Source of the DNA: Arachis hypogaea
Taxonomy: Eukaryota; Streptophyta; Magnoliopsida; Fabales; Fabaceae
Length of the DNA: 64,000 nt
Assembly (NCBI RefSeq): GCF_003086295.3
Contig: NC_092045.1
Location: forward strand, 88,736,693 to 88,800,692
Direction of reading: 5' to 3'
Below are positions 47,930 to 57,594 of the stretch, piece after piece (positions within the stretch are counted from its first letter, which is position 1; each line of letters starts with the position of its first letter). Made by a program: the position numbers and the translations under genes. Below the pieces are notes generated by a model. The model was not told the origin of the DNA and did not search any database. It worked only from the letters and a program-made list of their open reading frames with translations.

Positions 47930-48357
47930 AGAAGAAAGAAGAGAGTAGAAGAAGGAGAAATGGAGGAGATGGAGAGGGCTTTGTGTTCGGCCAAGAGGGA
48001 GAAGAAGTAGTGTTTAAGGTGTGTGAAAATAAAGGAGTGAAGGAGGGTTTATATAGGAGAGGTGGAGAGAGAGGTTCGGCCATTTGAGGGTAGGATTGGG
48101 TGGGAAAGTGGTTTGAATTTGAATGGTGAGGTAGGTGGGGTTTTATGAAGGATGGATGTGAGTGGTGAAGAGAAAGATAGGTTTTGATGGATGAAGGGTT
48201 TTTGGGGAAGAGGTGTTGAGGTGATTGGTGAATGGGTGAAGAAGAGAGAGAGAGTGGTGGGGTTGGTGGGGATCCTGTGGGGTCCACAGATCCTGTGGTG
48301 TCAAGGAAAAGTCATCCCTGCACCAAATGGCATCAAAATTCACGTTTTGAGCCATTT

Positions 48358-48531
48358 CTGGCGTTAAACGCCGGGCTGGTGCCCATTTCTGGCGTTTAAC
48401 GCCAGCTTCTTGCCCCTTTCTGGCGTTTAACGCCAGTCTGGTGCCCCTTTCTGGCGTTAAACGCCCAGAATGGTGCCAGACTGGGCGTTAAACGCCCACC
48501 AGCTAACCTCACTGGCGTTTAAACGCCAGTG
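48358..48531. repeat. Palindrome array between gag-pro and ORF2 of element C
   Basis: Six GGCGTT-N-AACGCC palindromes with cores at 48360, 48391, 48422, 48453, 48484 and 48514 (steps 31, 31, 31, 31, 30). Confidence 0.88.
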
Positions 48532-48736
48532 GGTGCGTCCTCCAGGGTGTGCTGTTTTTCTTCCTGTTTTTCATTCTGTTTTTGCTTTTTTCATTGTTTT
48601 TGTGACTTCTTATGATCATCAACCTACAAAAAAAGATAAAATAACAAAAGAAAATAGTTAATTATAAAGCATTGGGTTGCCTCCCAACAAGCGCTTCTTT
48701 ACTGTCATTAGCTTGACAGAGGACTCTCATGGAGCC

Positions 48737-51076
48737 TTACAGATACTTAGAACCGTGTTGGAACCTCCCAACACCAAACTTAGAGTTTGAATGTGGGGGT
48801 TCAACACCAAACTTAGAGTTTGGCTGTGGCCTCCCAACACCAAACTTAGAGTTTGACTGTGGGGGCTCTATTTGGCTCTGTTTTGAGAGAAGCTCTTCAT
48901 GCTTCCTCTCCATGATGACAGAGGGATATCCTTGGGCTTTAAACACCAAGGATTCTTCATTCACTTGAATGATCAACTCTCCTCTATCAACATCAATCAC
49001 AGCCTTTGCTGTGGCTAGGAAGGGTCTGCCAAGGATGATGGATTCATCCATGCACTTCCCAGTCTCTAGGACTATGAAATCAGTAGGGATGTAATGGTTT
49101 TCAACTTTAACCAGAACACCCTCTACAAGTCCATGGGCTTGTTTTCTTGAATTGTCTGCCATCTCTAGTGAGATTTTTGCAGCTTGCACCTCAAAGATCC
49201 CTAGCTTCTCCATTACAGAGAGGGGCATGAGGTTTACACTTGACCCTAAGTCACACAAGGCCTTCTTGAAGGTCATGGTGCCTATGGTACAAGGTATAGA
49301 AAACTTCCCAGGATCCTGTCTCTTTTGAGGTAATTTCTGCCTAGACAAGTCATCCAGTTCTTTGGTGAGCAAAGGAGGTTCATCCTTCCAAGTCTCATTT
49401 CCAAATAACTTGTCATTTAGCTTCATGATTGCTCCAAGGTATTTAGCAACTTGCTCTTCAGTGACATACTCATCCTCTTCAGAGGAAGAATACTCATCAG
49501 AGCTCATGAATGGCAGGAGTAAGTTCAATGGAATCTCTATGGTCTCAGTTTGAGCCTCAGATTCCCATGGTTCCTCATTGGGGAACTCATTGGAGGCCAG
49601 TGGACGTCCAGTGAGGTCTTCCTCAGTGGCGTTCACTGCCTTTTCTTCCTCCCAGAATTCGGCCATGTTGATGGCCTTGCACTCTCCTTTTGGATTTTCT
49701 TCTGTATTGCTTGGGAGAGTACTAGGTGGGAGTTCAGTAATTTTCTTGCTCAGCTGTCCCACTTGTCCTTCCAAATTCCTAATGGAGGACCTAGTTTCAG
49801 TCATGAAACTTTGAGTGGTTTTGATTAGATCAGAGACCATGGTTGCTAAGTCAGAGGTATTCTGCTTAGAACTCTCTGTCTGTTGCTGAGAAGATGATGG
49901 AAAAGGCTTGCTATTGCTAAACCTGTTTCTTCCACCATTATTGTTATTGAAACCTTGTTGAGGTCTCTGTTGATCCTTCCATGAAAGATTTGGATGATTC
50001 CTCCATGAAGGATTATAGGTGTTTCCATAGGGTTCTCCCATGTAATTCACCTCTTCCATTGAAGGGTTCTCAGGATCATAAGCTTCTTCCTCAGATGAAG
50101 CTTCCTTAGTACTGCTTGGTGCATTTTGCATTCCAGACAGACTTTGAGAAATCATATTGACTTGTTGAGTCAATATTTTGTTCTGAGCCAATATGGCATT
50201 CAGAGTATCAATCTCAAGAACTCCTTTCTTCTGACTAGTCCCATTGTTCACAGGATTTCTTTCAGAAGTGTACATGAATTGGTTATTTGCAACCATTTCA
50301 ATCAGTTCCTGAGCTTCAGTAGGCGTCTTCTTCAAATGAAGAGAGCCTCCAGAAGAGCTATCCAAAGACATCTTGGACAGTTCAGAGAGACCATCATAGA
50401 AAATACCTATGATGCTCCATTCAGAAAGCATGTCAGAGGGACACTTTCTGATTAATTGTTTGTATCTTTCCCAAGCTTCATAGAGGGATTCTCCTTCCTT
50501 CTGTCTGAAGGTTTGGACTTCCACTCTAAGCTTACTCAATTTTTGAGGTGGAAAGAACTTTGCCAAGAAGGCATTGACTAGCTTTTCCCAAGAGTCCAGG
50601 CTTTCTTTAGGTTGAGAGTCCAACCATGTTCTAGCTCTGTCTCTTACAGCAAAAGGGAATAGCATCAGTCTGTAGACCTCAGGGTCAACCCCATTAGTCT
50701 TGACTGTGTCACAGATTTGCAAGAACTCAGCTAAAAACTGATGAGGATCTTCCAATGGAAGTCCATGGAACTTGCAATTCTGTTGCATTAGAGAAACTAA
50801 TTGAGGCTTAAGCTCAAAGTTGTTTGCTCCAATGGCAGGGATAGAGATGCTTCTCCCATAGAAGTCGGGAGTAGGTGCAGTAAAGTCACCCAGCACCTTC
50901 CTTGCATTGTTGGCATTGTTGTTGTTTTCGGCTGCCATGAGTTCTTCTTCCTTGAAGAATTCGTTCAGGCGCCCTAAAGAGAGTTGTGCTTTGGCTTCTC
51001 TTAGCTTTCTCTTCAAGGTCCTTTCAGGTTCAGGATCAGCCTCAACAAGAATGCCTTTGTCTTTGCTTCTGCTCAT
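48737..51076 (-). CDS. gag-pro: gag-protease of element C, intact, no pol
   Basis: 779 aa from the ATG at 51076 (MSRSKDKGILVEADPEPERT). The gag core spans roughly residues 75-260 (FAVRDRARTWLDSQPKESLD, FFPPQKLSKLRVEVQTFRQK, SLYEAWERYKQL). Then come NHPNLSWKDQQ and a long Ser/Gln/Asn-rich region with RNLEGQVGQLSKKI and LPSNTEENPKGECK, typical of Athila-lineage gag. I see no CCHC zinc knuckle. An aspartic-protease-like domain lies at about 600-715: ALCDLGSSVNLMPLSVMEKL (active-site DLG, as in many Athila-type proteases) and ESIILGRPFLATAKAVIDV. The C-terminus carries three copies of SNSKFGV/PNSKFGV. The protein stops there, where pol would begin in an autonomous element. It would build and process particles, with reverse transcriptase and integrase supplied in trans (inference). 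Confidence 0.87.
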   Translation of the reverse strand: MSRSKDKGILVEADPEPERTLKRKLREAKAQLSLGRLNEFFKEEELMAAENNNNANNARKVLGDFTAPTPDFYGRSISIPAIGANNFELKPQLVSLMQQNCKFHGLPLEDPHQFLAEFLQICDTVKTNGVDPEVYRLMLFPFAVRDRARTWLDSQPKESLDSWEKLVNAFLAKFFPPQKLSKLRVEVQTFRQKEGESLYEAWERYKQLIRKCPSDMLSEWSIIGIFYDGLSELSKMSLDSSSGGSLHLKKTPTEAQELIEMVANNQFMYTSERNPVNNGTSQKKGVLEIDTLNAILAQNKILTQQVNMISQSLSGMQNAPSSTKEASSEEEAYDPENPSMEEVNYMGEPYGNTYNPSWRNHPNLSWKDQQRPQQGFNNNNGGRNRFSNSKPFPSSSQQQTESSKQNTSDLATMVSDLIKTTQSFMTETRSSIRNLEGQVGQLSKKITELPPSTLPSNTEENPKGECKAINMAEFWEEEKAVNATEEDLTGRPLASNEFPNEEPWESEAQTETIEIPLNLLLPFMSSDEYSSSEEDEYVTEEQVAKYLGAIMKLNDKLFGNETWKDEPPLLTKELDDLSRQKLPQKRQDPGKFSIPCTIGTMTFKKALCDLGSSVNLMPLSVMEKLGIFEVQAAKISLEMADNSRKQAHGLVEGVLVKVENHYIPTDFIVLETGKCMDESIILGRPFLATAKAVIDVDRGELIIQVNEESLVFKAQGYPSVIMERKHEELLSKQSQIEPPQSNSKFGVGRPQPNSKFGVEPPHSNSKFGVGRFQHGSKYL
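48765..48860 (-). repeat. Three tandem SNSKFGV-coding repeats at the gag-pro C-terminus
   Basis: CCAACACCAAACTTAGAGTT appears three times on the + strand. On the coding strand CAAACTCTAAGTTTGGTG encodes NSKFGV and contains the inverted repeat CAAACT-CTA-AGTTTG. Equivalent copies lie at 30762-30860 in element B. Confidence 0.7.
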
Positions 51077-52775
51077 AAGAAAGAGAAGAGAACAGAAATG
51101 TGGAATCCTCTATGTCACAGTATAGAGATTCCTTGGAGTGTCAGAGGAAAAGAAGAGTAGAAGACAGAGGTAGAAAATTCGAACTTATCAAAGGAAATGG
51201 AGTTCGAATTTTGCATTAAGGGATAGTGTTAGTCCATAAATAGAAGGATGTGAGAAGGAGGGAAGTGATTTTCGAAAATTAAGTAGGAAATTTGAAAACA
51301 TTTTTGAAAAACATTACTTAATTTTCGAAAATGAAAAGGGAAAAGAAATCAATTGATTTTTGAAAAAGATTTTGAAATTAGAAATCAAAAAGATTTGATT
51401 GAAACTATTTTGGAAAAGATGTGGTTAAGAAGATATGATTGTTTTTAAAAAATTGTGATTGAGAAGATATGATTTGAAAAACATTTTAAAAAGATTTGAT
51501 TTGAAAATTAAAAACTTGACTAACAAGAAAAGATATGATTCAAACATAAAACCTTTCTCAACAGAAAAGGTAACATACTTGAAATGTTGAATCAAATCAT
51601 TAATTGATAGTAAGTATCAAAAAAAATGGAAAGAAATTGGTTTTGAAGAAGATTTGATTGGAAAATTGATTTGAAAAAGATTTGATTTTGAAAACTTAAA
51701 AAAAAATTGATTTGAAAACAAAATCTTCCCTTCTAGCCATCCTGGCGTTAAACGCCCAGAATGGTATCCATTCTGGCGTTTAACGCCCAAAATGCTACCC
51801 TTTTGGGCGTTAAACGCCCAACCAGGTACCCTGGCTGGCGTTTAAACGCCAGTCTGTCCTTCTTCACTGGGCGTTTTGAACGCCCAGCTTTTTCTGTGCA
51901 ATTCTTCTGCTGTATGTTCTGAATCTTCAATTCTCTGTATTATTGACTTGAAAAGACACAAATTAGAAATATTTTTGGATTTTTAATAATAAGGAAAAAT
52001 CAAAATGCAACAAGAATCAAATAACAATGCATGCAAGACACCAAACTTAGCAGTTTGTATACTACTGACACTAACAAAATGAAAATGCAAATGAGACACA
52101 CAAAACACTCAAGTCAATAGAATTCAAAGATCAGAGCACGAAAATCATCAAGAATTACTTGAAGATTCTTAAGACACCTGCATGAATGCAATAAGAACAG
52201 AAACATGCAATTGACACCAAACTTAACATGAGACACTAGACTCAAACAAGAAATGTCTTTTTGGATTTTATGATTTTTTTTTAATTTTTTTTTGTGTTTT
52301 TCGAAAATTAAGTGGAAAAAGATATCAAAATTCTTAATGAGAATTTCAGGAATCAGTGCAATGCTAGTCTAAGACTCCGGTCCAGGAATTAGACATGGCT
52401 TCACAGCCAGCCAAGCTTTCAAAGAAAGCTTCGGTCCAAAACACTAGACATGGCCAAAGGCCAGCCAAGCCTTAGCAGATCACTGCTCCAAGAGCAAGAT
52501 TGATAGAAATCAACAAGCTCCTGTGGTGATAAGTTGAAACCTCGGTCCAATGAGATTAGACATGGCTTCTCAGCCAGCCAGATTTCAACAAATCATCATG
52601 AAACTCTAGAATTCATCTTCAAGAATTTCGAAAAAAATAAATACCTAATCTAAGCAACAAGATGAACCGTCAGTTGTCCAAACTTGAACAATCCCCGGCA
52701 ACGGCGCCAAAAACTTGGTGTTGTTGTCGGATCTTGGCACTGATGTTACCAAAAGCTTGCTCAAAACTTGAACAA
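51077..52775 (-). other. Leader of element C
   Basis: A/T-rich 5' untranslated region of about 1.7 kb with a palindrome array (51742-51888; cores 51744, 51775, 51806, 51837, 51870). It has AAGTTTGGTGTC motifs near 52040 and 52216 and three TGGCY hairpins (52396-52409, 52451-52463, 52563-52576). No credible ORF. Confidence 0.7.
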
Positions 52776-52793
52776 TCCCCGGCAACGGCGCCA
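52692..52793 (-). other. Tandem primer-binding sites of element C
   Basis: Two perfect tRNA-Asp sites, 52692-52709 and 52776-52793 (start-to-start 84 bp). The outer one abuts the LTR. A third, degenerate copy lies inside the LTR at about 52844-52862. The same trio occurs at 44051-44068, 44135-44152 and about 44203. Confidence 0.8.
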
Positions 52794-52799
52794 AAAACT

Positions 52800-54463
52800 T
52801 GGTGCGCGAAATTATGAACAATACTTTTTCACAACTCTCATAATCCCCGGTCATGAACCCCAAAAACTTGGTAGTTCAGTACCATGGCATTACACAACTT
52901 CGCACAACTAACCAGCAAGTGCACTGGGTCGTCCAAGTAATAAACCTTACGCGAGTAAGGGTCGATCCCACGGAGATTGTTAGTATTGAAGCAAGCTATG
53001 GTCATCTTGTAAATCTTAGTCAGGCAAACTCAAATGTATATGGTGATGAACGAAAATAACACAAAGATAAAGATAGAGATACTTATGTAATTCATTGGTA
53101 GGAACTTCAGATAAGCGCATGAAGATGCCTTCCCTTCCGTCTCTCTGCTTTCCTACTGTCTTCATCCAATCCTTCTTACTCCTTTCCATGGCAAGCTTAA
53201 GCAAGGGTTTCACCGTTGTCAGTGGCTACCTCCCATCCTCTCAGTGAAAGCGATTGCATATGCTCTGTCACAGCATAGCGGAATTCATCTGTCGGTTCTC
53301 AATCAGGCCGGAATAGAATCCAGTGATTCTTTTGCGTCTGTCACTAACGCCCCGCCCTCAGGAGTTTGAAGCACATCACAGTCATTCAGTCATTGAATCC
53401 TACTCAGAATACCACAGACAAGGTTAGACCTTCCGGATTCTCTTGAATGCCGCCATCAGTTCTCGCCTATACCACGAAGATTCCGGTTAAAGAACCCAAG
53501 AGATATTCACTAGAGCCTTGGTCGCTTGTAGAACAAAAGTGGTTGTCAGTCACCTTGTTCATGGGTGAGAATGATGATGAGTGTCACGGATCATCACATT
53601 CATCAAGTTGAAGAACAAGTGATATCTTAGAACAAGAACAAGCGGAATTGAATGGAAGAACAATAGTAATTGCATTAATACTCGAGGTACAGCAGAGCTC
53701 CACACCTTAATCTATGGTGTGTAGAAACTCCACCGTTGAAAATACATAAGAACAAGGTCTAGGCATGGCCGAATGGCCAGCCTCCCAAAGTGATCAAAAG
53801 ATCTAAAGAAAACGGTTCCAAAGATCAAAAGATTCTTAAATACAATAGTAAAAGGTCCTATATATAGAAAACTAGTAACCTAAGGTGTACAGAGATGAGT
53901 AAATGACATAAAAATCCACTTCCGGGCCCACTTGGTGTGTGCTTGGGCTGAGCAATGAAGCTTTTTCATGCAGAGACTCTTCTTGGAGTTAAACGCCAGT
54001 TTTTATGCCAGTTTGGGCGTTTAACTCCCATTTGGGTGCCAGTTCCGGCGTTTAACGCTGGGATTTCTGAGGGTGACTTTGTACGCCAGTTTGGGCCATC
54101 AAATCTTTGGCAAAGTATAGACTATCATATATTGCTGGAAAGCCCAGGATGTCTACTTTCCAAAGCCGTTGAGAGCGCGCCAATTGGGCTTCTGTAGCTC
54201 CAGAAAATCCACTTCGAGTGCAGGGAGGTCAGAATCCAACAGCATCTACAGTCCTTTTTGGTCTCAAAATCAGATTTTTGCTCAGGTCCCTCAATTTCAG
54301 CCAGAAAATACCTGAAATCACAGAAAAACACACAAACTCATAGTAAAGTCCAGAAAAGTGAATTTTAACTAAAAACTAATAAAAATATACTAAAAACTAA
54401 CTATATCATACCAAAAACATACTAAAAACAATGCCAAAAAGCATACAAATTATCCGCTCATCA
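52800..54463 (-). repeat. 5' LTR of element C
   Basis: Partner of 44159-45822. Palindromes start at 53985, 54016 and 54047 (31-bp steps). The flanking bases after it are CCATC (54464-54468). Confidence 0.92.
53859..53866 (-). promoter_or_regulatory. TATA box of element C 5' LTR
   Basis: TATATATA, in the position of the TATA boxes of E1 and B. Likely promoter of genomic RNA. Confidence 0.45.
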
Positions 54464-54465
54464 CC

Positions 54466-55890
54466 ATCCTTGGCATCTTACATGATGATTCCTGGTGGGA
54501 GAAGAACTTTACCCCTCAGGAAAAGGCTGATCAGTTGGTACCTTCAGCTGACCTGGTAAAATTTGCAAACAAATACTGTGAGCTGAAATACCTAACCTTT
54601 GCCACCGTCAGGAACCTACACATGGAAAGGACCCTCAAAATTCTGGAAGAACTCCAGCAGTACACCTCAGATCAGATCAAACAGAGAGGCTGGTTCTTCC
54701 TGGAGAGGAACCTAATTGAGGTCAACTCATCCTAGGTTAGAGAATTCTACTATAACTACTTTCTCTCTTCCCTGGATGCAGTACAGCTCAGAGGCAAACA
54801 GATTCTGGTTACTGAGAAAGCAATTGAAGAAATCCTCCATCTTCCACCTAAATCAGATCAACCAGATGGTTATCAGAAAGCTGAGGAAGATATGAGATTT
54901 ATGAGGTTTGATTGGGATGTAGTAAAGAAGGATATCACTCTTGATCCTACTGTTCCTTGGGTCATGGGAACTAGCACATTGGTACCCAAAGGAATCAGGC
55001 TTATATATCTGAATGACGAGGCTCGGCTTTGGCAACAAGTTCTGAGCAACTATGTGATACCGAGCACTCATGAGACGGAGGTGCCAGCTGCCATGATTAC
55101 CCTCATTTGGTGTGTGATGACGGGTAAGGACCTTTATCTACCTCGCTTCATCCGGCATTACATGGCCAAGGTCCATGTTAGAGGCACCCTCTCTTTTCCT
55201 TACCTGATTACTCAGTTGGGTCGCCGAGCTGAGGTCCCTTGGGAGGCTGTTGATGAAAGGCCCCCCCGCAGCAGAGTGCCGAAAGATCATCCCGCATAGT
55301 CAGAAGTTCCTGGCTTTTGGCTACCGCCCTCCATTTCTCACTGACACTACTGAGGCAGCCACATCTTCAGCTACCCCTTCTGCCTCCACTGGCCCAGCAC
55401 CACCTACTGGCCCCCACCTGCTCCTGAGCCCGTTTATCGTTTGGTGCACCACCTCTTTGACCGCCTAGATCAGATGGAGTGCCATCACCAGCAGTAGTTT
55501 GAGCGATCTGACCGTCGCACCAGGCGACTTTTTGAGAGGTTTGAGCATCGCCACAAGCGACGCTATGAGCACCTCAAGTTGATGATCCGCTCTGGTGGTG
55601 ACATTCCCTCCGAGCCCGACACTCCCTCTGACACGTCTGAGGAGGAGGTGAGCGATCACGAGGAGGAGGCACCTACCCAGGCTGAGTAGAGAGGTCCCGG
55701 CCACACTGCACCATATCATGAGGAGCACCACCAGCTATAGACTGTAGATCCAGAGGTTCCTCTACAGACAGAGCCCCCTCTGCATCAGACCACTCCTCCA
55801 ATCCTCTCTGTGACTACAGATCCTCAGCCTACCATCGAGACACCAGCAGCCCATCCTTCCGGAGATGACACTTCGTCACACCATGCTTGA
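54466..55890 (+). pseudogene. ORF2 homologue of element T, decayed
   Basis: Readable from 54466 (ILGILHDDSWWEKNFTPQEK). It is broken by a TAG at 54733 and a frameshift near 55265 where a run of seven Cs occurs. It has the ORF2 layout: KYCELKYLTFATVRNLHMER; REFYYNYFLSSLDAVQLRGK (matching EFYxN in E1 and C); WQQVLSNYVIPSTHETEVPA (matching IIPTSNRSEVT); and LSFPYLITQLGRRAEV (matching AFPHLICHLCYSVGV). The tail is rich in Glu/Asp/Pro with further stops. So the T family, with unrelated LTRs, carries a distant ORF2 too. Function unknown. Confidence 0.65.
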
Positions 55891-55893
55891 GTG

Positions 55894-55934
55894 AGCATCG
55901 AGGACGATGCTATTATTTAAGTGTGGGGAGGTTG
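55894..55934 (+). promoter_or_regulatory. AGGA hairpin and polypurine-like motif after T ORF2
   Basis: AGCATCG-AGGA-CGATGCT (55894-55911) is followed by ATTATTTAAGTGTGGGGAGG. It looks like an internal copy of the polypurine tract found at 57595-57632. Confidence 0.65.
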
Positions 55935-57594
55935 CCATCTCTAGCATCTATTTATTTTGGTGAACCACTACAAACTCTCTTCATATTTTGTCCATTTTCT
56001 GTATTTTTGTACATTTTTCTCTTTTTGCTTTTTTATTGTATTTTTTTTTTTGCATTATGCACTTTGAGTTATATGTATACATCTTGGATATTTTAGCTTG
56101 ATTTGCACCCTAGTTTACTAGTTATTTATTAAGTGGATTAATTAGTATAGTTTACCCTTTTTTGCATATGATAGTTGATTTGATTGAAAATAAAAAAGGA
56201 AGTAAGCTAGAGACTTTAAAGAATCAATCCACACATCTTGTATATATAGCATTACATGTTAGTTAGTTAACAACATTTTATCAAGGAGGAACACTAAAAC
56301 TTTAAAGCCATCCAATATATTTTACATTGAGAATAATGAAAACTCTTAATTTCTACTTGCATGACATACATAACTGATATGTGATTTATGAGCTTGAGAA
56401 CACACAGCCTGTGAGTTTTGAGCTTAATTGCATGGTTACATTTAAACCATAGTATTTTATTCCTATGTGTTTTGCCCTTCTTATTTATTCTGGTGTTCTT
56501 TACTTTGTTTTAATCTATATGTCCAATTATAGAATATAGATACATACCAAGATAGGATTGAGGCCATGTTTGATTATCAACTCACTTATCCCAAATAGAG
56601 CCTACCTTTTATGCCATCCTTGTTAGCCCCTTGAGCTTTTTAATCCCCTTCTGTTTTACAACCACATTACTAGCCTTAAGCAGAAAAACAAAATAAAAAT
56701 CCTAAGTTGAATCCTTGGTTAACTTAAAATAGAAATTGTGTATAATTTAAGTGTGGAGAATTTTACGGGAACATGGGATGATAGAAAAAGTAGGAAATTA
56801 AATTGAACAAGTTATGTAAAAATTTGGGAAGCATGCTCATGTGAAATCAAAATAATTAAATTACCATGTGCATTATTTCAATAAGGGGATAAACAAAAAA
56901 AATAATAATAAAAAAAATGATTAATTTCCCCAAATGCAAAAAGCGATGCACATGGGATAAAAATAAATAAAAATTAAAATATGAGCATGTAATATAAAAA
57001 GTGGGAAAAATATGGGAAAATAGGTAAAGAAGCTTTGCTTTACAAAATATGTATGTTAGGTGAGATCTTAGACTAATCAAGAATTCACTTAATTAGCTCA
57101 CTTAGCCTTATACATATATCTTTACCTTTACCTTCACCCCATTACAACCTTAATTAAAGACCTCATGATTTTTGTATGCCTATATTCTATGATTGTTGAT
57201 TGGTTAGATGATGAACAAAGTTATCGAAAGTAAGGATAAAAAGAAGAATAGAGTGATTAACCTAATAAACACTGAGTGACTAGAGAATAAACACAAAATC
57301 CAGTGAGGGTTCAATGGCTCATCACCATATATCTCTACTTCTATTGTTAATTGCCTTGCAAGTTTGAAAAATATATTATTTACCCATCTCAATTGTAAAA
57401 ATGCTTTAATATTATCTAAGGTTGGCTATGCGTATATGATTCCTTGAGAATGTGAATTAATTTAACTACATGTAAAGCTTTATATATAGGTGAATAATAC
57501 CTAGATTTGCATGACTCATTTAGGTAGTTTCATCTAGGATAGATTGCATTGCATGAGATCCCACTATTTCACCTTCACTCTTTTCTCTTGGATT
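55935..57594 (+). other. 3' noncoding region of element T
   Basis: 1.66 kb of AT-rich DNA bounded by two hairpin and polypurine motifs. A bare AAGTGTGGAG copy is near 56749. No gene. Confidence 0.55.

Larger units (their letters stand above)
44159..54463 (-). mobile_element. Element C: young Athila-like non-autonomous LTR retrotransposon
   Basis: 10,305 bp. On the - strand: 5' LTR (54463-52800), duplicated primer-binding sites, leader with palindrome array, intact gag-protease (51076-48737), palindrome array (48531-48358), intact ORF2 (47855-46731), 3' noncoding region, hairpin and polypurine site, 3' LTR (45822-44159). The two LTRs (1,664 bp each) differ at one base that I found (44260 T, 52901 C), so insertion or duplication was very recent. 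No reverse transcriptase, RNase H or integrase is present. It sits inside element T. The layout resembles the non-autonomous partners of FIDEL-type elements known from peanut; the exact family needs a database match. Confidence 0.9.

Noticed and set aside
47862..48287. Proline/serine-rich 141-aa ORF upstream of ORF2 in element C
   Set aside because: Low-complexity leader sequence; the conserved ORF2 start and hairpin lie downstream and homologues do not keep this frame.
48358..48531. Regularly spaced palindromes resembling a CRISPR array
   Set aside because: Plant nuclear context, spacers are similar to each other and short, no cas genes. It is a phased repeat inside a retrotransposon.
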